From the NCBI RefSeq assembly GCF_945957525.1, contig NZ_CAMFLA010000002.1:1-64000 (forward strand): a stretch of 64,000 nucleotides of DNA, in the 5' to 3' direction. The stretch comes from an uncultured Aquitalea sp. GTDB taxonomy: Bacteria > Pseudomonadota > Gammaproteobacteria > Burkholderiales > Chromobacteriaceae. Position 1 is the first letter of the stretch. Every line of letters starts with the position of its first letter. Below the pieces are notes generated by a model, which was not told the DNA's origin, did no database searches, and worked only from the letters and a program-made list of their open reading frames with translations. Shown here one piece after another: positions 7,716-15,411 of the stretch. A program made the position numbers and the translations under genes.

Positions 7716-8630
7716 TCAGGCTTGGGCTGTGGCGCCGGACAGGTGTTGCGAGAGGAAGTCGATAAACGCCCGCACGCGGGCAGACGGCTGACGGAGGCGG
7801 GGATAGAGCGCCCAGATATCGGCTGGCGCTCCTTGCCAGTCGGGCAGGATGCGCACCAGCTGTCCGGTTTGCAGGTAGGGAGTGATGTCCCAGCACGAAC
7901 GCAGCATCACTCCGTGTCCGGCCAGTCCCCAGTTGACGGCGGTTTCACCGTCGTTGGTGGAGAGCGCGCCGCTTACCTTGACCATGGTTTGACGTTGACC
8001 GGAATACAGCTGCCAGTTGCCGAACACGTCTTCGTTTTCGCGGATGACGATGCACTGGTGCCGGGTCAGATCGGCGGGTTGTTCGATGAGAGGGTGACGC
8101 GCCAGGTAGTCAGGTGCGGCGCACAGCAGACGGATATTGTTCAGCAGATGGCGCGAAACGAGGCGGGTGTCGGGTGGTTCGCCAACGCGGATGCTGACAT
8201 CAAACGCGCCGCTGGTGAGTGCGGGCAACCGGTCTGTCAGTTGCAGTTGTACTTCGGTTTGCGGGAAAGCGTGAATGAAGCCGGATATCAGTGGCGCGAT
8301 GTGCCGGCGGCCAAAACCCAGCGTCGCATTCACTCGCAGCAGCCCGCGCGGTGCCAGGCTGCCGCCGCTTACGTCATTCTCCAGTTCCGCCAGATCATCC
8401 AGAATGCGCTGGCCGCGACCCAGATAACGCTCGCCTTCTTCAGTGAGCGCCAGCGTACGGGTAGTGCGATGCAGCAAGCGCACGCCCAGCCTTTGTTCCA
8501 GCGCGGCAAGGCGTCGGCTGATGGCCGGGGGCGTAACGCCCAGTGTGCGGGCGGCGGCGCTCAGGCTGCCGCATTGCACCAGTCGGGCAAAAAATGCCAG
8601 ATCGGAAAGATCGCTCATTTGTGCGTTCAA
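7716..8630 (-). CDS. LysR-family transcriptional regulator
   Basis: A 304-residue protein with an N-terminal LysR helix-turn-helix (about residues 20-65, with SLSAAARTLGVTPPAISRRL and LLHRTTRTL) and a LysR effector-binding domain (about 95-300). It is divergent from the TSUP transporter gene with ~85 bases between them, the usual arrangement for a LysR protein and its target. The effector is unknown. It could start at residue 5 (MSDLSD). Confidence 0.85.
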   Translation of the reverse strand: MNAQMSDLSDLAFFARLVQCGSLSAAARTLGVTPPAISRRLAALEQRLGVRLLHRTTRTLALTEEGERYLGRGQRILDDLAELENDVSGGSLAPRGLLRVNATLGFGRRHIAPLISGFIHAFPQTEVQLQLTDRLPALTSGAFDVSIRVGEPPDTRLVSRHLLNNIRLLCAAPDYLARHPLIEQPADLTRHQCIVIRENEDVFGNWQLYSGQRQTMVKVSGALSTNDGETAVNWGLAGHGVMLRSCWDITPYLQTGQLVRILPDWQGAPADIWALYPRLRQPSARVRAFIDFLSQHLSGATAQA

Positions 8631-8715
8631 GTAAATAATGGATTGTTTTGTGCTGAATTATAGCTGTCATATTGCAAGATAAAATGTGGTTTTGCTTTTG
8701 TGGACAGGACTGAAC

Positions 8716-9465
8716 ATGACCTTGAGCAGTGCGGCGCTGGCGCTGCCTTTGGGTGGTGCGTTGGGCTATGTGGGCGGCTTGCTGGGCATAGGCGGCGGCA
8801 TTATCGCCATCCCGGTGCTGGTATTGTTGTTCGGCATGGATCAGCAGCTGGCGCAAGGCACGGCGCTGGTGATGATGGTGCCCAATGTCTTGCTGGGATT
8901 CTGGCGCTATCGACAGCGCAACCCCTTTCCCTTGCGCACGGCGGCGACCATTGGTTTGGCTTCGGTTTTTTCCACGTATCCGGCCGCGCGTTTGGCGGTA
9001 GCACTGGATGCCGCCACTTTGAAAGCCGTGTTTGCAGTCTTTCTCATCGGTCTGGCGGGGTATTTCATCCATCTGTCGCGCCGGAGAGGTGGCGAGGGCG
9101 CGCCGGCTGCGGCATGGCCCGAGCGCTACTTGCCGGCGGTAGGCGTGGTGGGTGGCCTGTTTGCCGGCTTTTTCAGTGTGGGGGCTGGCATCGTCGCCGC
9201 GCCTATTTTGGTGCGGGGCTTCGGCAAACGTCAGGCCGTAGCCCAAGGCCTGGCGCTGGCGCTGGTGGTGCCCGGGGCACTGGTTGCACTGGCTACCTAT
9301 GGCCGGGCGGGGCATGTGGATTGGTCGCTGGGGCTGGTGCTGGCCCTTGGTGGCGTCGTCACCATTTCACGCGGGGTGGCGCTGGCGCATCGCTTGCCCG
9401 AGCGCAAGCTCAAGGCCTTGTTTGCCGGCATGCTGTTGCTGACGGCCGGGCTGATGCTGCGTTAG
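8716..9465 (+). CDS. TSUP/TauE-SafE family membrane transporter
   Basis: A 249-residue polytopic membrane protein with paired glycine-rich repeats, GGLLGIGGGIIAIPVL near residue 20 and GLFAGFFSVGAGIVAAPIL near residue 155. These are the signature of the sulfite/organosulfonate exporter family (TauE/SafE, TSUP). The start at 8716 has AGGA upstream; a GTG at 8686 would add ten residues. It is probably controlled by the divergent LysR gene. The substrate (a sulfur oxyanion or organic anion) is not determined. Confidence 0.8.
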   Translation: MTLSSAALALPLGGALGYVGGLLGIGGGIIAIPVLVLLFGMDQQLAQGTALVMMVPNVLLGFWRYRQRNPFPLRTAATIGLASVFSTYPAARLAVALDAATLKAVFAVFLIGLAGYFIHLSRRRGGEGAPAAAWPERYLPAVGVVGGLFAGFFSVGAGIVAAPILVRGFGKRQAVAQGLALALVVPGALVALATYGRAGHVDWSLGLVLALGGVVTISRGVALAHRLPERKLKALFAGMLLLTAGLMLR

Positions 9466-9626
9466 GTCATGTCGGCAAGCATCGCCGCGCAACGTGCGTC
9501 TTCTGCCTTGGGGCTGGCGTTTTCACAGGCCTGCCTGATTTCACGCCAGATGACGAGATGTGATGTTTGCCGAAGAGCGGAGTCTGGTCGGTGGTTGCCG
9601 GCCACCTCGCACTGGCCCGATGGCGC

Positions 9627-9884
9627 TCAGGGCTGTTTCTGCAGGCTGCGGAAGTAGGCCCACTCTTCTACAACCTTGCCGTCCGGCAAGTGGCAGTATC
9701 CGGCCTCGCCGTTGCTTTCTTTGCGGATTTCCAGCTTGCCGCCTTGCTGGATGCAGAATACCGACGCCGGGTTGGCCATGCCCACCATGGGCTGGACAGC
9801 TTCGGCTGCCTTGGGTTGCGCGCAAGCGCCAAGCAGCAAGGGCAGGCAGAGGGCGAGCGGGGTGAGCAGGCGATAGCCGGGCAT
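9627..9884 (-). CDS. DUF333-type small lipoprotein
   Basis: An 85-residue protein with a signal peptide ending in a lipobox (LLGAC, Cys at about 20), so it is probably membrane-anchored. The mature part (ANPASVFCIQQGGKLEIR, a GYCHLPDGK segment, then EEWAYFR) matches the DUF333 family, often annotated as putative hemolysin without good evidence. Function is unknown; it is probably envelope-related. Confidence 0.8.
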   Translation of the reverse strand: MPGYRLLTPLALCLPLLLGACAQPKAAEAVQPMVGMANPASVFCIQQGGKLEIRKESNGEAGYCHLPDGKVVEEWAYFRSLQKQP

Positions 9885-10062
9885 GATGTGATCCTTAGTA
9901 TTGGCGGGTCGTCAGCCAGCGGGCTTTGCGGCTGAATGGCGGCAAAGCCTGCTGTGACAGCAGGGTGCTTGGGCAAGGCGAGCAGTGCGTCGGGGTGGGC
10001 CGCTCAATCCGCCCGCCAAGCGCTGTCAACAGGGTAGACACTGCATTCTAGCGGCTTAGCGC

Positions 10063-10091
10063 CGCGCCTGGCAGCTCGCGCAGCCAGGCGC
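10063..10091. other. GC-rich hairpin downstream of hmp
   Basis: GCGCCTGGC and GCCAGGCGC form a perfect 9-bp stem around an 11-base loop. There is no T tract on either strand. It lies just past the hmp stop and could stabilise the 3' end of the message. Confidence 0.4.
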
Positions 10092-10100
10092 TTTGCGCTA

Positions 10101-11285
10101 TCACCCATGACCAAATACGTCTGGGCCAAACGCCTCATAGTGAATGGCGTCTGCGGGAACGCCATGTGCCAGCAACCATTGGCGTTGCTCATGCATGAAA
10201 GGCAGCGGACCGCACAGGTAGAAATCGCCATCCAGCGGCAATGCGGGAATCGCCTCAAGCGCCATGCGCCCGGATCTGGCGTCCACGCTTTGATCCGGCT
10301 CTTCCAGCCAAAGCGCGAAGCGCGCGTTCGGCAAACGTTGCAGTGCGGTTGTCACTTCGTCGAGATGGGCGATATGCCTGGCGGCGCGATTGGCGTGTGC
10401 GAACACCAGCTGACGGGGGCTGGATGCCGCCGCCTGTTGTCGCAGCATGGACAGCACAGGGGTGATGCCAATGCCGGCGCTGATCAGTACAAGGGGGGCG
10501 CTGCCGACTCCCAGTACAAAATCACCGGCTGGGGGGCCAATGCGCAGGGTGTCCCCAGGCTTTACTGCGTCATGCAGCAGTGCAGATACTCGACCGGCCG
10601 GGCCTTGTCCGGGCTGCTCGCGTTTGACGCTGATGCGCAGTTCGTCTTCTTCGGGAAGGCCAGTCAGGCTGTACTGCCGGCGCTGAGTCAGGCCCAGAGC
10701 TGGCACCTCCAGCGCCACGCTCAGGTATTGGCCGGGCATAAATGGAATGCGCCGACCATCTTGCGGCCGCAAGCTGAGGGAAATCACATCGGCGGCCACG
10801 GCTTCCTTGTTCACCACCTCCGCCGTCAGCCAATCCTGGCCGGCTTCCCATGTCACATCCTGATAAATGCGCGCTTCCCGGGCGACCAGGTCGGTGGCCA
10901 TCAGCCAGTAAGCTTCGTCCCAGGCCTCCAGAATCGCCGGCGTGGCCGCTTCGCCCAATACTTCGGCAATAGCCGCCATCAAATGACGGCCGACAATGGT
11001 GTACTGGTTGGGGGCAATCCCCAGGCTGACATGCTTGTGGGCGATCCGATTCATGATGGGGTTGAGCACTTCCGGTTGGTCCAGGTTAGCGGCATAGCCG
11101 TAAATGGAGCCAGCTAGTGCCTGCGCTTGTTCACCTGAGGACTGATTACCCATATTGAACAGGTTTTTCAGCTCAGGATGATGAAGGAACATGCGCTGGT
11201 AGAAGTGGCGGGTGATCTGCTCGCCGTACTCTTTGACAACCGGCAGTGTGGCCTGAATGAGGGGCAGGGCTTCTTGTGACAACAT
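10101..11285 (-). CDS. hmp: Nitric oxide dioxygenase (flavohemoprotein)
   Basis: A 394-residue flavohemoglobin of normal family length. The globin domain is at about residues 1-140 (proximal histidine region near AHKHVSLGI). The FAD domain carries RRQYSLTG near residue 205, and the NAD-binding domain has ISAGIGITPVLSML and the C-terminal YEAFGPDVFG. It oxidises NO to nitrate with O2 and NADPH in the cytosol. An NsrR-type palindrome lies about 110 bases upstream, and nsrR is two genes away, so NO-induced derepression is likely. Confidence 0.95.
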   Translation of the reverse strand: MLSQEALPLIQATLPVVKEYGEQITRHFYQRMFLHHPELKNLFNMGNQSSGEQAQALAGSIYGYAANLDQPEVLNPIMNRIAHKHVSLGIAPNQYTIVGRHLMAAIAEVLGEAATPAILEAWDEAYWLMATDLVAREARIYQDVTWEAGQDWLTAEVVNKEAVAADVISLSLRPQDGRRIPFMPGQYLSVALEVPALGLTQRRQYSLTGLPEEDELRISVKREQPGQGPAGRVSALLHDAVKPGDTLRIGPPAGDFVLGVGSAPLVLISAGIGITPVLSMLRQQAAASSPRQLVFAHANRAARHIAHLDEVTTALQRLPNARFALWLEEPDQSVDARSGRMALEAIPALPLDGDFYLCGPLPFMHEQRQWLLAHGVPADAIHYEAFGPDVFGHG

Positions 11286-11392
11286 GGTTTGCTTTCTTTG
11301 GGGTGGGTGAGGGGCTGGGTGATGTGGCGACAGCCTGGATGGGTGTCTTGAAGCCTGCTTCTGCGGGGCGGGCGGCTGGTTCTGGTGTCTTA

Positions 11393-11415
11393 AAGATGAA
11401 TGTTAAATGAATCTT
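11393..11415. promoter_or_regulatory. NsrR-type operator upstream of hmp
   Basis: An imperfect palindrome with outer AAGAT and ATCTT arms in the 23-base NsrR layout. It lies between hmp and the small membrane-protein gene, about 110 bases before the hmp start. The same layout occurs better preserved at 11760. Confidence 0.6.
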
Positions 11416-11439
11416 ATTGGGCGCAAAAAAAAACGCCGC

Positions 11440-11679
11440 TTAACCTGCTTGCCAGTTGCCCATGGCATTGTGTGCAGCCAGCCGCACCACATAACCAAGC
11501 TTGAACACGCCAGCGGAGATCGGCAGCGCCAGATGGCCGGCCACTTGTGCCGGAATGCTGAAATGATCGGCGTAGACATAGGCGAGGGCTGCAGAAGCCA
11601 GCATGCCGGCAATGGCGATCGTCATCATGGCGCGGCCCATGAACAAGGCTTTGCGTGGGGTTAGGGGGCTGGAAGACAT
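11440..11679 (-). CDS. Small membrane protein of the NsrR/NO module
   Basis: A 79-residue protein with two hydrophobic helices (about 18-35 and 45-68). No named family is recognised. It sits between hmp and nsrR and reads toward hmp. It has an NsrR-type palindrome upstream at 11760 and another just past its stop, so it is probably NO-induced. A role in NO or heme metabolism at the membrane is only inferred from position. Confidence 0.6.
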   Translation of the reverse strand: MSSSPLTPRKALFMGRAMMTIAIAGMLASAALAYVYADHFSIPAQVAGHLALPISAGVFKLGYVVRLAAHNAMGNWQAG

Positions 11680-11759
11680 GTCATGCTCCTTGTTGCAAGT
11701 GGATGGTCATCCGTCGTCATGCTTTTCATGGCGGCAAGCAGGATTCGCGACCAAGCTAT

Positions 11760-11782
11760 AAGATGAATATAAAATGCATCTT
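11760..11782. promoter_or_regulatory. NsrR-type operator between small membrane protein and nsrR
   Basis: AAGATG-N11-CATCTT, a perfect 6-bp inverted repeat with an AT-rich centre, matching the known NsrR half-site spacing. It lies in the divergent region, so it could control both the small membrane-protein gene and nsrR itself. Confidence 0.7.
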
Positions 11783-11862
11783 TAAAAGAGTCAAGACGGA
11801 TTCATCTTTTGAGCGGTGCTCAGTATACTGTCCCGATTCTTCCCGTAAACGGATAACAGCGC

Positions 11863-12315
11863 GTGCATATTACCCAACACACCGACTACGCTTTGCGCGT
11901 GCTGATCTTTCTTGGCGCGAATGAACACCGGCTGGTCACTATTCAGGAAATCGCGGAAAGCTTTGATGTTTCACGCAGCCACATGATGAAAGTAGTCAAC
12001 CAGCTGATACGTCTGGGCTATGTGGAAGGCTTGCGCGGCAAGGGCGGCGGCTTGAGGCTGGCGCGCGCCGCAGGGGACATTGTTGTCGGAGCGGTAGTGC
12101 GGGACATGGAAAGCGACATGGAGCTGGTGGAGTGCTTTGGCGGTGAAAGCCGCTGTCTGTTGACGCGGAGCTGCCGTTTGCGCGGGGCGTTGTCCGATGC
12201 GTTGAATGCGTTTCTTGCCAGTCTGGATCGGGTCAGCCTGGCTGATCTGCTGTCAGCTGAAGAGCGGCGGGTGCTATTTGTGCCTTTGGCTGAGGTGGGT
12301 CGCAACACCGGCTGA
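11863..12315 (+). CDS. nsrR: NO-sensing Rrf2-family repressor NsrR
   Basis: A 150-residue Rrf2 protein starting at GTG. The N-terminal winged helix begins with ITQHTDYALRVLIFLG and includes SFDVSRSHMMKVVNQL. Three cysteines in ECFGGESRCLLTRSC (about residues 90-105) are positioned to bind the Fe-S cluster that NO destroys. The neighbouring hmp and the palindromes at 11393 and 11760 make NsrR much more likely than IscR or RirA. Confidence 0.92.
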   Translation: MHITQHTDYALRVLIFLGANEHRLVTIQEIAESFDVSRSHMMKVVNQLIRLGYVEGLRGKGGGLRLARAAGDIVVGAVVRDMESDMELVECFGGESRCLLTRSCRLRGALSDALNAFLASLDRVSLADLLSAEERRVLFVPLAEVGRNTG

Positions 12316-12335
12316 TCGAGCGCGGCAAGGCCTCT

Positions 12336-13076
12336 TCAGGGAGCCACTGCGCGGGTTGAGCCGTAGCGCTTGATGATCTGTTCGATAGTACCGTCACGTT
12401 TCATGCCGGCGACGGCCTCCGCAATTGCCTTGACTGTGCTTGCGGGCATGGCGGGCCCGCCGGCAATCCAGTCGCTGTCTTCATATACGACTTTGCCCAC
12501 GACAGGGGATGCGCCAAAACGGGACGCATACACGGGAGCGAAAATTTCCGGAAGCACCAGCACCGAAGCGATACGGCCATACTTGAGCATGGCAGCCAAG
12601 TCTTCCATGGTGCCGGTTTCCAGTTCCTCTTCCTCCACGCCATTGCGTTCCAGCCACTCCACCACGCTGGAGCCGCGGCGGATGCCGATGCGGCCTGCGG
12701 CCTGGGCCGTCTTCAGATCCGCGATCGGACTGGCCCCATCCCGTCTGATAAAGCTGAATCCTACCGAATTGGTTTCTACTATCCACTTGAACAGCGGGGC
12801 GCGACTGGGGGTGCGGGAGAACAGCACCAGAACCGCATCTGTCCTGCTGCGCACCTCCTGCATGGCCCGCTTCCAGGGGAGAATGCGGGCTTTGGGCGTG
12901 TATCCGGCGCGACGTACCGCCTCCATGCCGATCTCCATCACCATGCCGGGGTTTTCGCTTTCAGTACTGCACATGGGAGGTAAATTATCGCATTCGACAT
13001 AAATGACCGGGCTGGCCTGCACAAGTTGTTGGCTGGTCATGATGAGCAATGCCGGCAGGTATTTAAGATAGATCAT
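12336..13076 (-). CDS. Periplasmic solute-binding-like protein (SBP_bac_3 type)
   Basis: About 246 residues from the preferred ATG at 13076, with a signal peptide ending near LVQAS. The mature part has the pattern of family 3 solute-binding proteins (polar amino acid type): a GMVMEIGMEAVRRAGY strand-helix, then RILPWKRAMQEV. No permease or ATPase gene is adjacent, so it is an orphan. Such orphans often act as sensors or scavengers. A longer start at 13112 is possible. It converges with nsrR. Confidence 0.75.
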   Translation of the reverse strand: MIYLKYLPALLIMTSQQLVQASPVIYVECDNLPPMCSTESENPGMVMEIGMEAVRRAGYTPKARILPWKRAMQEVRSRTDAVLVLFSRTPSRAPLFKWIVETNSVGFSFIRRDGASPIADLKTAQAAGRIGIRRGSSVVEWLERNGVEEEELETGTMEDLAAMLKYGRIASVLVLPEIFAPVYASRFGASPVVGKVVYEDSDWIAGGPAMPASTVKAIAEAVAGMKRDGTIEQIIKRYGSTRAVAP

Positions 13077-13458
13077 TGTGGGATTTCTGATCTTTAAGGT
13101 GGACATTACCAACTTATAGACAGATGCGGGTGGTAATCAATACGCATTAAGCCGTAGTTTTTTCAATATTATCTTCATTTTAATTCAATGAAATCATGCG
13201 ATATGTGTTGGGATGCCACCGCTCGGCACGCCGTTTGTGAGCGTTGGTGTTTGCCGGAACGCGCGGCGATTGGGCTTGTACCGCGCCTATTCATGGCCAC
13301 TTGGCGCGCGATTCTTCGCCGCACATCTTGTTAAAGCTTACGCAAAAGACATTTCCCGCTGGCAAGTAGGAAAATAGCTACGCTTACTGTCAGTAAGCTC
13401 TCATTGTTGAGAGTGGGTATAAAAATCACAATTCGGTTGTCAATAGCGGAGAGTGATA
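13077..13458. promoter_or_regulatory. Divergent regulatory region upstream of the EAL/Bvg-like operon
   Basis: No gene. The region holds two abutting palindromes (13382-13413) close to the EAL gene and an AT-rich patch near 13155-13200. I infer operator sites for the signalling module. Confidence 0.5.
13382..13413. promoter_or_regulatory. Two abutting palindromes upstream of the EAL gene
   Basis: GCTTACTGTCAGTAAGC (8-bp arms around one base) runs directly into CTCTCATTGTTGAGAG (6-bp arms around four bases), sharing one base. They lie 46-77 bases before the EAL start, a normal place for a regulator to bind. Confidence 0.5.
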
Positions 13459-14328
13459 ATGCTACTAGGTAATTTCTTAAAAAATCAGCAGCTTATGCCT
13501 AATGCGGAGTCCGGCATTGTCGGGCCGTTGCCGGATGTGGTGCTGAGCGGCGATATCGACCTGGGTTTTGTCCAACCTTGGTATCAACCCAAGCTGGACC
13601 TCATCCACGGCGGCATGGCTGGTGTGGAGAGCCTGGCCCGCTATGAGCCGCCGCATGGCCCGTTTTCTCGCAATGGCGGTTTTGTAGAGAAAATTCGCCA
13701 AAGCGGTCGTCTGCACAGCATGGTGAAGAAGCTGTTGCGGCTGAATGCTCGAGACATGCTTTGGTGGCGCAAACAGGGCCTGGAAATGCCGGTGTCGGTG
13801 AATGCCGAATGGGTCATGGTGGAAACCGGTTGGCTGTTGGATCAACTGAATGAAGTGAGCAAGCAGTTTGACATTCCTCTCAGCTCTTTTCGCGTGGAGG
13901 TCACCGAGCACGAGTCCGTAGAAAGCATCGCCCGCGCCACGCGCGCGCTGTCTGATCTGCAAAGTCGCGGAGTCAAGATCGTGCTGGATGATTTCGGCGT
14001 GGACAATTCCTCCTTGTCCGTATTGTCGGCATTTCATTTCGACTGCATCAAGATTGACCGGAGGTTCATCCAGGGCATTCATGCCGATATGCGCAATGCG
14101 GCCATCGTTGCCGGCATCGTCAATATTGCCGGCAATCTCGGGATGAAAGTGGTGGCGGAAGGGGTAGAGAACATCTGCGATCTGCATGCCTTGGGCCGGA
14201 TCGGCTGTCATTACGTGCAGGGGTTTCTCTACGGCAAACCGATGAAAGCTGCCGATGTGCTGGGTTTCTACCGCGAAGAGTCTGATATCCGCCGCAGTGC
14301 CGAGTCGGCCGACTATCAGGTTGAGTGA
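13459..14328 (+). CDS. EAL-domain cyclic-di-GMP phosphodiesterase-like protein
   Basis: A 289-residue stand-alone EAL domain with no N-terminal sensor. Motifs seen: ESL in place of EAL (near residue 56), the SVNAEW asparagine, EVTEHES glutamate, LDDFGVDNSS where most active enzymes have DDFGTGYSS, IKIDRRFI lysine, EGVE, and QGFLYGKP. The metal ligands appear kept but loop 6 is altered, so activity is uncertain. GGAGAG precedes ATG 13459. It heads a same-strand run with the TM2-like, BvgA-like and BvgS-like genes, recalling BvgR next to bvgAS in Bordetella. Confidence 0.85.
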   Translation: MLLGNFLKNQQLMPNAESGIVGPLPDVVLSGDIDLGFVQPWYQPKLDLIHGGMAGVESLARYEPPHGPFSRNGGFVEKIRQSGRLHSMVKKLLRLNARDMLWWRKQGLEMPVSVNAEWVMVETGWLLDQLNEVSKQFDIPLSSFRVEVTEHESVESIARATRALSDLQSRGVKIVLDDFGVDNSSLSVLSAFHFDCIKIDRRFIQGIHADMRNAAIVAGIVNIAGNLGMKVVAEGVENICDLHALGRIGCHYVQGFLYGKPMKAADVLGFYREESDIRRSAESADYQVE

Positions 14329-14367
14329 TCCGCTTGCCACTATCGGCGCAGGGAAGGGTGGTTAGAC

Positions 14368-14787
14368 ATGAAATTTTTCGATGGCTATAAAAACCCGACA
14401 AATGGCGATGGCAAACTGTACGGGGCGGGTTTGTTGACCGGTGGCGAATCATGTAATGATGACCGCATCAATCTGCCTGTCGCTCTGGCTCTTATGGTGT
14501 GCTTCGGGTTCTCTGGCTTGCACCGTGCCTATGTCGGCGCAATGGCGGGTGCCATTCGCATGATGCTGGCTTTTTCGGCCTTTTGCGCCGTTGGTTCCTT
14601 GCTGGCCCTGTGGTATTTCGTAGTTGGCAATCCGGTTTATCACCCGGTAGGTATGGTGCTGTCTCTTCAGTTCTGCCTGCTCTTGGCATGTCTGGCCGGC
14701 ATGTGGCTGGCTGACTTGCGGCGCTTGCTGCGCAATCTCGGCATGATGCCGGCTGCGCAGGTAAAACTACACAATGGAATTACATGA
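14368..14787 (+). CDS. TM2-like membrane protein in the Bvg-like module
   Basis: A 139-residue protein with about three hydrophobic segments (about 35-52, 60-85 and 92-112). The GFSGLHRAYVG motif before the second helix is like the TM2 domain. Its last codons overlap the response-regulator start (ATGA), so translation is probably coupled. Function is unknown; the setting suggests a membrane partner or target of the two-component system. Confidence 0.65.
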   Translation: MKFFDGYKNPTNGDGKLYGAGLLTGGESCNDDRINLPVALALMVCFGFSGLHRAYVGAMAGAIRMMLAFSAFCAVGSLLALWYFVVGNPVYHPVGMVLSLQFCLLLACLAGMWLADLRRLLRNLGMMPAAQVKLHNGIT

Positions 14788-15407
14788 AAACTCGAGTCCT
14801 GATCATTGACGACCATCCTTCGCTGCGTCTTGCCCTCAAGGCTATTTTTGGCCAGGATCCTTCCATTGAAGTGGTCGGCGAGGCAGCGACGGCTGACGAG
14901 GGGCTGAAATTCCTCGCCAAAGACGTACCGGATGTGGTGATTCTGGACCTGATGCTGCCTGATCTGTCCGGTCTGGATGTCATCGCCAAGATCAAGCACA
15001 AGGAGCTGGACTGCAAGATATTGGTGTTTTCCGCCCAGTCCACGGAAATCTATCTGGAAAAGATTGTTGCCGCCGGGGCTAATGGTTTCATCAGCAAAAA
15101 CTGTACGCCAGACGAGATCTTTTCTACCTTCAAGGCCGTCGTGGCCGGTTTCAACTGTTTTCCCAGCTTTGGCATCCAGCCGATCACCAGTTCGGCCAAC
15201 CAGCAGCGCCCGCTGGACTTGCTGTCTCAGCGAGAACTGACCGTGCTGATTGCGCTGGCGCAGGGTTTGTCCAACAAGGATGTAGCCAATAAGCTGCACC
15301 TCAGCGAAAAAACAGTCAGTACCTACAAGTTCCGGATTCAGACCAAGCTTGGCGTCAATGGGGTGGTGGCGATGGCCAATTACGCCAGAGAAAACGGTTT
15401 GCTCTGA
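14784..15407 (+). CDS. NarL/LuxR-type response regulator, BvgA-like
   Basis: A 207-residue regulator. The receiver domain is at residues 1-115, with acidic DD at 9-10, phospho-acceptor D55 in VVILDLMLPDLSG, and a lysine in FISKN. The LuxR-type helix-turn-helix is at about 145-205 (LSQRELTVLIALAQGLSNKDVANKL, then SEKTVSTYK). It overlaps the preceding gene by four bases and is followed after four bases by the sensor kinase, its evident partner. Confidence 0.9.
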   Translation: MKTRVLIIDDHPSLRLALKAIFGQDPSIEVVGEAATADEGLKFLAKDVPDVVILDLMLPDLSGLDVIAKIKHKELDCKILVFSAQSTEIYLEKIVAAGANGFISKNCTPDEIFSTFKAVVAGFNCFPSFGIQPITSSANQQRPLDLLSQRELTVLIALAQGLSNKDVANKLHLSEKTVSTYKFRIQTKLGVNGVVAMANYARENGLL

Positions 15408-15411
15408 GATC

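Noticed and set aside
6256-7896. Minus-strand frame of 546 codons opposite the aminotransferase
   Set aside because: Antisense shadow of a GC-rich gene; the plus-strand gene has all family motifs.
9469-9657. Short plus-strand frame after the TSUP gene
   Set aside because: Overlaps the end of the real lipoprotein gene on the other strand; no features.
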